From Valencia hispanica (Eukaryota; Chordata; Actinopteri; Cyprinodontiformes; Valenciidae), in the NCBI GenBank assembly GCA_963556495.2, contig OY747707.1:5391001-5455000 (forward strand): a DNA stretch of 64,000 nucleotides, read 5' to 3'. The translations under genes were made by a program, and so were the position numbers. This document shows, in pieces, positions 23,801-35,800 of the stretch. The notes under the pieces are model-generated. The model was given only the letters and a program-made list of their open reading frames with translations. It did not search any database and was not told the DNA's origin. Numbering within the stretch: position 1 is the first letter of the stretch; every line of letters begins with the position of its first letter.

Positions 23801-26800
23801 AGAACGATTCCCTCGCATCTTTTATAGTTAGCTGATATCTATTCAGTCTCTCTTTGTAGATCTCACAGTGAACCTGGAGTCGAGTTTTCCGCCATTTTCT
23901 CTCGGCTCGTCGACACTCTCTTTTTTCACTACGTACCAGTGGATTACTTGTCCACTGAGACTTTTTTCTACCTGAGACTACTTTCACTTTAGTTGGAGCA
24001 ATGGAATCCATGATGTCTGAGATTTTCGCAAGGAAATTATCTACCAACTTATTTACTGAGTTTGAGTTGGGAGATGAGGGAGATGTGGTGGAAGGATAAA
24101 TACGTTTAAAGGTTTCTACTGAACTGTCCCCTAGAAAACGCTTTTTTATAGTGGTCTTACTGTGGCTGGATAATTTAGCAGAGATGGTACTTTCAAAGAA
24201 AATACAGAAATGGTCAGATAATGCAATATTAATTACAGAGATGTCAGAAATATTTAAACCTTTGCTGATAATTAAGTCCAGAGTGTGTCCTCTATTGTGT
24301 GTTGGTTGTTTGACATGCTGGATCAGTCCGAAGTTGTGGAGAGTATCATCTAACGTTTTTGCTTGTCTATCTTGGGGGTTGTCGGTATCTGTATGTTAAA
24401 GTCCCCCACGATGATTAGTTGGTCATAGTCGATACATATTACAGAAAGAAGGTCATTGAAATCATTATAGAAGTTAGAGTTAAGTTTTGGTGGTTTATAT
24501 AAACTTAGAAATAACGCTTTGTTAGGCTCATTTATCTGGGTGGCTAGGTATTCAAAAGAATCAAACGTGCCCAGAGTTACCTTTTTAAAGTTCATTGAGT
24601 TGTGAAAGATTGTGGCTACACCTCCACCTCGTCTGTGCTTTCTGCTCTCGCTTAGGAAATTGTAATTTGGAGGACTAGATTCTATTAATGAAGTTGTTTC
24701 GTTATTTTCATCTAGCCAAGTTTCTGATAAAAAAAGGGCGTGTAAATTATGCTCAGTGATGAAGTCATTGATAAGAAAAGACTTCCCGGATAGAGATCTA
24801 ATGTTTAATAAAGCTAACTTAAGTATTGTGATGATGGGCAGCTGAACCTTGTGACAGGTTATCAATTTGAGATTTTGTTTAATATGAGAGCGTGTGGTTA
24901 ACGGTTTATGTTTCCTGCTGCTGATAATCACTGATATAGCCTCGGGGGTGCCGGGTGAATTCTGGGAGACGGTAGGGGTGGATTTATTGCCCGGTTCCCT
25001 CAAATATCAAATATCTGTAATAATCAGTGGGGGGAAGCTCCCAGGCTTATTGACACTAGTCCCAGGGGTTTGGTGTAGTCTAAGTTTAGGTGTTAATTGT
25101 GTCCCAAATTTGATTTGCTCGTTCAGTCTGTCTGTAAAGTTTCTAAATGGAGACTCATTTGATGTGGCTGAGTCACAGGAAGATGAAGACTTAATCTCTG
25201 ATGGTTGTTTATCTGTTCGGTCCTGTGGTGTCATCATGACTTGCTGTTTTTGTTCTCTGATATCCATGGGCGCCTCAAGGTCAGCTTTTGGGAGCAAGTG
25301 TTTTCTGATTTTGATAAGAAAAAATGTTTGCTGCTAAGAGCCTTACTCCGGCCTTGTTCAAATAGCGCATCCCTTCTTTGAACAGATGATTAACACTTCC
25401 AAATACTTTGAAATTATTAATAAATGTGAACGACTTCTAAGCTGATTGTTTCTTCAACCATTTATGGAGCATGTGGAGTCTGCTAAATCTTTCATCATTC
25501 CCTTCAGGGACTGGTCCACTGATGAGGATGTTTACGTTAAGTCCATCAAGTCTCTGTAGGAGATCAGAAAAGTCTCTCTTCAGAATCTCTGATTGTCTCA
25601 TCGCGATATCTGCTGATCCAGCGTGAATGACAAGCTTTTCCAAAGCAGTATGTTGGTCCAAGATTTTAGGGATTTTTTCTGATATTTCTCTCACTGTATT
25701 TTTGTAGCAGCTATAAACTTTGGTATTCTTGCTACAAAAAGCCTCAATTCCATTAATTGATCCGTCTTGTATGATAACAATCTTTGCTGGGGGGGCTCTT
25801 ACTTTGTTATGTGTCCGTTTGATGCGGCTGGGTTTCTCCTGGTGGCTTTGACTGGTCCTGGGGGATGCGTCATCTTTCGGGGAACTCAAGGCTGCAAATC
25901 TGTTTTTCAGCGGGATTCCAGGTGGAGAAATATCTCTTGTTTTTGGCTGAAACCTCTTTTGTTTACTTTTAGCAGAAGCGGCAGTTCTGGGTTCAGAGGT
26001 TTCTCTGTGTCGGAGTTTCTTTTGTTTTTTCTTCCTCGGAGAACAGGCTGGGGTTGATTTCATGCGTTTTAAAGCTGGCCAGTTTTCATTATAGTGCGGA
26101 GTTCTGCCGCTCAGACGCCTGTAGGGAGTCTCTGTGACACGGTTAGACCGATGTAACACCGGGCTGATAGGCTGTTCCCTGTTTGTATTTAAAGGTAAAG
26201 TTGTGTCATTTTGTCCATAATCAGCGTGGAGATCAAAATTAATTTCCAGACGACGTAGCTTCGTTTCAATGCCCTCAATTCTGTGGAGCAGTTTTTCAAA
26301 ATCCTCAGCTGAGCAAAAAACCATGTTGATAAGTCCATAAAAAAGTAATCTAAGAGGAGATCCGGTCTAATACAGAAACTCCAGGGGCTGGGTAGGTAAA
26401 GTAACTAAGAAGAAGTTAAGAAAAGAAAATAAGAAAAGCAAACAGAAAATAAAATAAAGTGAATGGATCTGGAGAGAGACAGAGAGCAGCTGCTCCTCCT
26501 TCAGCAGTCGCAGTCGGTAGAGGCAAGGGACGTATACAACTTCTTAGTACTGATGCCCTGCTTATACAGACTTCGACTATGGTTGTTTTTGTTTTATTTA
26601 CGCAGAATCACATACATTGTAGTCCGCTTCCCACTTTTGAAGCATCCCCGCCCGCTCGCCATTCACATATACAATCGAACCACACCAGAGTTCCCCTTAA
26701 CCGAGCCAAGACCTAGGTTTTTAGGTGTACCAGAGTTCACCTTTTTGGTCCGCATCGAAGTTCGGTTATGCATTCACACCTCCACATAAAAACAAAGTTT

Positions 26801-29800
26801 CTGGACAAACAGATTAGAGTTCAGTTAAAGTAGACTAAACGGGGCAGGTGTGAATGCACCCTCAGCTTGATTTAGTGTTTAAGTACAAGATATCTTGAAT
26901 GGCAAAGAGTTTTCTATCTTCAGTATTCATGGATTCTACTATTTGCAGATTTTTTTGTAGAACGTTGCTCCAAATTATTTGTGGATTTTTTTTGTAGAGC
27001 ATAGCTAAACAATTTTTGAGAACATGTAACCTGAAAAGCTGAAATACCAAGGTGTGCAATGCTGCTTGACATTGCATTGGCTGGTGTGTCCCCAAGAGCA
27101 GACATAAAGAGGACCATGAATGTTTGCTTCTGCATTAGCAGACGGTTCTCAATGGAAATCATCAAAAAGATGTGTGCATGATTTGTACCATTTGTATTTG
27201 TACTTGAGTCAATAAAAGTGTTGTACACACAATTCTGCTGTCATATAAGTGAGTCTGAGAAATTGTGCTGGTTAGAAATGTGAGTATAAATCTAAAACCT
27301 GCGAGTTCAAAGTCTTGTGAATATAACTTTAATTTCTACAACTTCAAAGTCTTCACTGTTGTGAACACAAATTCAAGGTAAGCGTTAGCATACTTTCTTA
27401 CCTATATTTTATTGTTTTTATCAAACTAACATCATCAAGCTCAACTTTTCAACAGTTATTAGCAAAAATGATATTTATGATTGTTTTTGAAAAAGCAAAT
27501 TATTGTCTTGGAAAAATATAATAAATTTTTCTCATGCTATATTCAGCTCTCTTAAAAAAGGAAATTATATTGTCAAAATGACTTTTTTAGCTGGATAAAT
27601 AGAGGAAAGATTAATGTAAAATTGGCCACATTTGAGAAGATGCGATGATAATATCGCTTCATCTGGAGCAGATGGTCTTACCTTAAGGTTCATGATGGGG
27701 AGTCCGTTCCTGTCCGACCTGCGGACGATGGTGTGGAGGTCTTGAAGCTTGGAGGACAGGAAGGCTCTGAACGTTCCCTTCAGACCGACAGCGCGAGCCT
27801 GCTGGAAGCACAGGAAGTCCGCCCCGCGAATCCCTCGCATGTTGCCGGCCTGAGGCGCGTTCAGAGCCACGAGGTGGAGCTGAAATGGAAGGATATTATC
27901 TTAGAGTCGCCACAGTTTGCTTTTTATTCAAAAATATTTCCTTAAATTATAAATATAGGTAAGGGGGTAATACAGAAGTTTGAGTAATGGTTTCAAATAT
28001 CTTATTGGCAAGCAAAGTAAGTTGGTGGAGAGAGGAAGTTCTGGGTCTCTGCTTAAACAAATAACTTTCTTTCCTGAATTCCTTCCTTTCAATTTATTAC
28101 GTTCTGTAACTTAAAAAAGTTGAAAGCATAGAACTGACTGGAAATTTTGTTGGATTCAAACAAACAAAACAAAAAAATACAATTATACAAAACAATATGA
28201 CCACCTGAAAACAGTCAGTGTTGATGTTTAGAAATTTTTAAATAATACTTTGCCCATATTTGAGAATAAAACATGCTTTAATCACTTTGGAGTTGTTTTG
28301 ATATTTCGACAGCCTAGTCTCCCAGCTGTACTTGAATGCAACATGGGCAGCTGTTGGAATAACCGACTTGCATTTTATCCAAAATAAGGAGCTTGGGGTG
28401 ATTGGATGCTACTGGTAGCCATGTGGGCATCAGCTGGTTTTTCTCTAGTATCAGTGATGTTTACATACAGCTTGATATTGTTTCAGGTGAGTCGTTCAGT
28501 TCACAAGTTCTGGTTTGGTCCGTCTTTCTTTTTCTACTGTAGCTGCATGAGAAACCAATAATGTTCCCAAACAGCAGAGTTTAGTGATAGCTGGAAGTCC
28601 TTTCTGTTTTGTTTTGGTGTCACTTTTTAAAGTTGCGCTGCGTTCCTCACATAAACATTCTGCATGTGCTCAGGTAGAAAACAGCTGGATTCGTTTGGGA
28701 CATGTGCGTACCGAACCGACAGGGCAGTGGCAAAGAATCAGACTACAAATACATGTACAACTAAACTTCCTGAATCAACACAGATCTGCCTGAGTTGAAC
28801 TGTATGTTCTCTTATCTTTCCCATTTTAAAGTGTGTTTAAGGGTAAAGGGTGTCTGTTCTGTGCTTTAATCTCCGTTTTATCAGATGCACTCACTCCTGA
28901 TTCTGACGAGTCAGCTGCAGCCAGGGGGGGGCTGGGCTGCTGCAATGGGGGCTCGACAGGTCGGATGACTGCGCTGCTCTGGGAATAATCACCCGCTCCG
29001 TTGTTGACGGTGCGGTCTGGGGTGCGGGGGTACACAACCACCGGCGGAGGCTGGACTTCTGCCACCTCGTTGCCCTTTACATGAAAAGCAAAGAGATTCA
29101 GTGATCAGAGGCGAGTCGGGAAAACGTCAAACCGAGTTGTTCTCGTTTGTTCTTCAAAACGCACCAGATCTCCGAAGAAGGTTCTGTAATCTCCGAGCTG
29201 AGGAGAAAAACTGTCGTTTAGTACTGTATGGTAAACTCTGTGTGCATGCTAACGTCTGCTTCGTCGGACTTAGTAGCTAGAAATCAAAGGTGATGCTGGG
29301 AAGACGTACGAGGACTTGTCGAAGTCCGTTGTGCACTCTCAGATAAAGGTCTGCTTTGTCCAGGACGTAGATGAGGCTGCCCTCAGGCTGCCCTCTGGCC
29401 GTAGCAATCATGATGTCATATGACCTCAACACTGTCACCTGGAAAAAAAAAAACAAAGCATTGCATTCAGTTTTTATCCAATGTATAACTTAATGTGTAA
29501 GTGCACGACATATGAGGTGTCAGACGTACCCCAGAGGAGAGACCAGGACTTCCAGGTGGGCCTGGGGGACCAGGGGGTCCAGGGACGCTGACAGCTTCAA
29601 GTCAAAACACAAACAGTCAGAAGAAATGGGTTCTGATATCGTTTTAACAGTTTATATGTGATGCTTCAGGAGTGTAGCTGTAGCTTAGCATCAGCTACGA
29701 TCTGGCATCACTGTTTTCTACTCTATGACTCTAGAACTCTTTGGCCTGCAGACGACTTAATGGTCCACTGAAAGACCAAAAGGTGTCCAGGTCCTGTGGC

Positions 29801-32800
29801 TGCAACACAAGCCCAAATCATAATTCTTCTACCACCGTGCATGACAGTTGGCAGGATGATCCTCTGTGTCTGGTTTCCTCCATAATGGTCCAACATCTCT
29901 GCCCTGGTCTCATCCGGCCGGTGGACATTGTCCCAGAAGTCTTGTCCTTCATCCAGATGCAGCTCTGCTAATCTCAGTCCTTCTGCCATCGGGTTTCTAG
30001 AGTAGGGGTTCCCAAAGTGGGGCCCGCGGGCCAAAGCTGGCCCCCCAAGCCATTAAATTTGGCCCGCCCACCTTGGATAAAAATCTGTATTGATCAGAAA
30101 GTCAACCTAATGTGCACAAAGATTATTCTTCCACTTCTGATACCACTTTTTATAAATGGGCCCAATGAATCATATAGTCCTCTTATGGTGCTTACATTAC
30201 ATTTAAAATATCACAAATTAGTTTTAAAATTTAAATACAAGCAACTATAAGGGGCATGTAGATTAGATTTGCACACGTATTTACATTTGCACACTTGTAA
30301 AGACCACAAATAGTCATATTTTACCAATTTATACAATGCCCCATGAGCCTTTACTGTCGCACTGGACTGGATCAAACTACCTCCAAGTTCGCGGGTCACC
30401 ACGCTGGCTGCTAGCTTAAGCAGCTATTACCAACATGGAGCAGCACCGACCAAAAGACATTTTAAAAATGCTGGGAGGAAGAATATTTTTTCACAAATCA
30501 AATCAAATAGTGAAGGTTAGATACGTGTTCTAAATGCCGATATGTGACTTGTCATATTTTGTTTAGTGGTATTTACACAGAAAGGAAGGTTAAATAACTG
30601 TATAATAAATAAAAGTACTTTACAATACTGTTAGTATTTGTATCATATGTAAAATATTATTCACTTTGGCCCGCAGCGCTATGATAGATTTTCATTTTGG
30701 CCCTCTGATGGAAAAAGTTTGTGCATCCCTGTTCTAGAGAGAAGAGGCTTTCTCCTTCAACCCTTCCAAGCAACCATACTGGTTCAGTGTTATGACCTTT
30801 AACCTTCAACCAGCTAACTGAGGCCTGTAGAGTCTGAGATGGAGATCTTGGGTTTCTGCTCCTCTCTCCGAGCTTCACTCTGGACTACAGATGGTTTGGT
30901 CGATGACCTTATAACTCTTCCCAGGTTGATGGCCAGCAACAGTTGCTTCCCCAATGCCATCGGTGATGTTTCTCCATCTTGGTGCTGTGTTGACACACAG
31001 CTGCAGTTTTTAATGGAGGTGGTAGAGGGTGAAATAAGTGTTTTTACAACACGTTCTGTTTGATCACAATTGGTTTCTTGTTAAAGTATTTTGAATCTAT
31101 TTCTTGCTTCCATTGCAACACAGTTTGAAACAACATTAGTTCTTTTATTTCTTTGTCTGGGTTGTTGGTTTCTCTGGAAACAAACCAACTTTGTGTTTCA
31201 CAGGTTGTCAAATACTTATTTATACAGTTTTCATACAATCACATTAACTTATACTGATGTTTAGTAGCGGAAGGGCTTGTGTTTTCTACAGCCTGACTAA
31301 AAATCTAAGAGGTCAGAAAAATCTACTTACGAGAATTGGGCCTGTATGTCCCAGAAAAAGAGGGAGTCCCTGGAGGTCCCGGAGGACCCGGTGGTCCTGC
31401 TGGACCTGGCCGTCCATCATAACCAACACCCGGTGGTCCAGAAGGTCCTGGAGGACCAGGAGGACCAGCTATGGACTCGCCCTTTGGACCCTAACATAGA
31501 AAACAGATCAAGGTTTATCTTCTGTACAGATTCTGGTGCTGAAACTAAAACCAGAAACGGGATTATAGAGAGAAAAACAGATCTGATCCTTTTTTTGTGT
31601 AAGAATGATGATCAAAAGAAAATCAAGTACTGGCAACATCACTGATAAATCCTCATTTTGGTTTATTAATACCATGCACTTTAATCCTGCAATGACAATG
31701 TATGTGCGAGACATTTTGCAGCCCAAGTACACAGGTTTGAGTTTACTGTGGACTCTCTGATCCACACTGGCTCAAAATTATACATATCCATGCCTACATT
31801 AATATTTGGTTAAATGGCTCCTAGCTGGTTGCATCTTGACCACAGACTTTCTGGATCCATCCTCAAGCTTTTGTCAGATATTTAAGAAGTTTTCTTGGTA
31901 GAACTGATAGCGTTCATTTAACTTTGTTGGTGTTAAGGTCGAAGCTTTGGGAGCGACATTCCATTAGTCTAGTGTTAGCGAGGTGGATCTGTGTTTGGGA
32001 ACGTTGTCCCGCTGGATCACCGACCTGTGTCCAGGTTTCAACCACTTAGTTGTCCATTTGTGGTGAACTTCGAGAATTTTGACCCTCAGCATTATGCTGC
32101 CACTACCAGATGGTTTGAAAATGTCACTTTCACTCCTCCCAGCATGCTTTTTTTGTCACTGTGGCCAAAAAGCTCAGCCTGTGTCCCTTGTGATCATTTG
32201 AGACAGGTAACCAGTTCAGACACTACTGGTTCATGGCGAGCTTGAGCCTTGGTGGCTCCTGGGCCGCTTCTGAAAGTCCAAATTAATTTCCGTTCATCTG
32301 CGGCTGTCAGTTTGGGTCTTATGTCAGACCAAGGTGAACCAGTGAATAAACTGGTATGTTGTTGAAATCTACAATCATTTAGACATGGCTCCCAAAGATG
32401 TTCCCAACTAGTGGTATGCCGATTCACTAATAAATCAACGCCCACTTTTGCAGCATTTTTCAGACGGTGGGGTAAGACTCTGGAAGGGGGGCGAGTTACT
32501 CTTTAAGTACACAGAATATTATTGAAGTGTTTAAGGATTTGTCCAAGTGTCCTCTTTAATGGAAATCAAAATATGGTCACCCTGTATGATACTTCTAGTG
32601 CCAACATACATTTCCTTTAGCTTTAATAGAAAAATATTACTTTGATATGATCATGAAATATATTTTGGTTGTGTGTGTTGGTTTGTAGTTTCACATAAAT
32701 TAAAGAAACAAAATAAATTTGTTTGGATACTTCAATTAATGGAAACTGAATGGATTTAAAAGTAGAAAGTTGGCATGGAATCGAACTGTAGCACTCGCAT

Positions 32801-35800
32801 CGTAATCGAATCGTGAGGGGCCCAAGATGGCACATCCCTAATACCAACCATTTTTGATGAACTGTGATTTTTAGATCTCGACTGAGTTTTGTTGAGTTGT
32901 TCTGAGTTCTGGTTAGACTACCAGCTGTGGTCAGTCATGATCCCCATCTAGCAGTTACTAGGCCATCTTAAGTTAAGAGACTTTCTGGAACCTTCAGCAC
33001 TAATTATTCACAGATGTAAAAGTTTGTAGATATTTGAGTGTGTATGTAAAATTCTGATAACATTTAAACAGTGCTTCTAATGCATTTCAGAAAACCCCCT
33101 CAAACGCTCTGTGAGGAGTTAGAAGACCACTTCAGAGGGAAGGTAGACACCATCAGATGTAATATTTTATCTTCTGGTAGAAGCTGAGATTCTTGATAAA
33201 GTTTTCTCCTCAGTGAGGCCCACCACATGTCTTTTGGACCCAATTTCTACTTCATTTTTAAGCCATTTTATGGATCTTTTAGAGATGAGATTTTAACTTT
33301 GATGAATTGCTCTCTTCAGACAGAGGTCTTTCCTGTTGTCCCCAGTTGAAGAGGAGCAACTTAGATTTGAATGATTTTAACAACTTTCGGCCGCTATCTA
33401 ATTTACCGTTAAGCAAAAATTTAGAAAAGCTTGTGTTGAGAATCCATTTTCCACAAATGAACTGAACAGACTGTTGGACGGCTGGAAGCCATTTTCCCCA
33501 GATGGACTGAGCAGACCACATTTCCCAGCAATTCTAGTGGTGACCCCCAACACACTCCTATTGGTCCGTGACCACCAATGGTGACGTCAACTATGACATC
33601 ACGGCCAAAGGGCTATAAGAAGGGTGGCGGCGGCCATTTCAAATGGTTCTCAGCAGAAAATTCCCTTTTGTTCTAACCTGCTGGACCGGGGAGAACTCTC
33701 TTTTCAAAGCTTCAAAGTGCCCATTGCTGTTTGTGTATCTAGCTTGGGTTTTATTAGGACTGTTCCAAGAGAGTTCATTGCGACGTCGACCTGCAAGCAG
33801 TCCGGCCTGCAGTTGGGACACACGGTCCTAAAAATAATTGTGATCCTGCTTTTAAATCTGTGGGGGACGGATGGGAATGTGGTTTATGTGGGGTCATTTT
33901 GAGGGGCAATGTTTGTATGAAAAGCGCTATGTAAATAAGGATCGGATTAAATAGATCCTCCTTTGCAACACCAAAAACTCATGACTTTCAGCTGAGCAAC
34001 ACAATTAATGGGAGAAAATCATCTCCCAAACCTCTAATCTCCTCATTCTGTATGTACACGGCTCTCTCTGAACTCACCGGTAGGCCAGGGTTTCCTGGAG
34101 GTCCCGGTGGACCCAGTGGTCCTCCAAAACGTGGGTCGTAATACCCACCACCTGGCTCTCCCTTATCTCCCTTCACTCCTGGATCGCCCTGATCTCCCTT
34201 CAGCTCATTCTGTCGAAGAACATTATGATCTTTCATCAGTTCACTGCCATCCCAAATGCAGAGAAAACTGAACCGAGGTGGAGAGATGAGGCGCGTTACC
34301 TTATACGTGTAAATATCGGAGTTGGATGCCGTCCCTGCGATGAAGAGAAGAAGGTGCTTTAGTGATGAAGACACTCCTGAGAAGGGATACAATGAGCGGA
34401 ATGTTTCAGGATTACCTGGGATCCCAGGATGTCCATGGTCACCACGCTCTCCTTTTTCTCCCTTCACCACTGCAACAGAAAACAAAGATTTACAAGAAGA
34501 AAGTCACAACAAATACGCTGCAGTAAAACCCTTTTAATGGGTTAGCTCAGATTTGTGAAAACGGTCTGTAAGTTCCTAGAAAGTTAACATTTAAGGAGCT
34601 ATTTTATACGACATTTTCACGGCAAATTTCACCACTTCTGCAGAGGATGCTGTCCCATTCCTTTGAAGTAAATACACTCCCTTTAACATTATATAAAGCA
34701 GATATTGCGCTTATACTCAAACCTGATAGGGATGATGCAAATCCGGCATCATACCGTCCAATCTCCATGTTGAATCAAGATTGTAAAATATTTACAAAAA
34801 TATTGGCTAACAGATTGAATACATGCATTGAGACTCTTGTACACATCGATCAGACAGGATTTATCCCAGATAGATATTCATTTTTTAACACTAGGAGGGT
34901 GCTTGACATTATGTATTATAAATTTGAAGTAGGTTCAAAACAAGCAGTTCTATGTTTGGATGCCGAAAAGGCTTTTGATCAGGTGGAATGGGAGTATCTG
35001 TTTAAAGTATTAGAAAGGTTTGGCCTGGGTGACCCTTTCATTTCATGGGTCCGGCTTGCATATCTTAATCCCACTGCTTCAGAAGTCACGAATCAGGAAA
35101 AGTCATCACCAATTTGTCTAGAGAGAAGCACTCGCCAAGGGTGTCCCCTGTCACCGCTTCTGTTCGCATGAGCCATTGAGCCACTAGCAATTAGTATACG
35201 AGAAAGCGCGTTAATTAAGCCTGTCTCTATAGGTGGGATAGACCATAAGATATCACTTTATGCTGACGATATAGCTATTTTTGTGTCCGACCCTGAGCAG
35301 TCTGTTCCACATCTACTTGAATTAATAAACTCTTTTGGGGCTGTATCAGGTTATACTATAAACTGGCAGAGAATTGATCTAGTGGCTTTTGGAGCTGATT
35401 TGGAACTTGCTTTTGTGAACTCAACTCAGTTTAATATTTCAAACACAGTCAGATATCTTGGAATAAAAATTACTAAAAAGCCGAGATTATTTTTTAAATA
35501 TAATTTCATAGAAAGATTAAATGCTCTGAAAAAGCATATGGAAAAATGGAGAACATTACCTTTATCACTCATTAGCAGAGTAAATACAATAAAAATGGTC
35601 TCTTTGCCGAGAATTATTAATTTATTTCAGAATATTCCAATATATATACCAAGATCCTATTTTAAGCAAATTGACTACAATTTTACCATTTACCTGGGGT
35701 TGTAAAGCACACAGAATATCTAAACAGCATCTTCAGAAGCTGAAGGATTGTGGAGGCCTAGGCCTACCTCGCTTTTTATACTACTATTGGGCTGCCAATT

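Larger units (their letters stand above)
21816..26540 (-). mobile_element. L2-type LINE, nearly full length
   Basis: 4.7 kb element in sense orientation inside the intron that splits endostatin. Order on minus: 5' UTR-like, ORF1, endonuclease, reverse transcriptase, short 3' end with AAGGCAAGGC repeats (plus-strand reading) and TTTATTTGTATAGCACA. It accounts for most of the 6.6 kb intron. The 5' boundary is approximate. Confidence 0.9.

Noticed and set aside
27880..28894. Missing exon for the HSHRDFQP part of endostatin
   Set aside because: I scanned both splice motifs on the minus strand and found no segment with suitable sites and sequence, so none was annotated.
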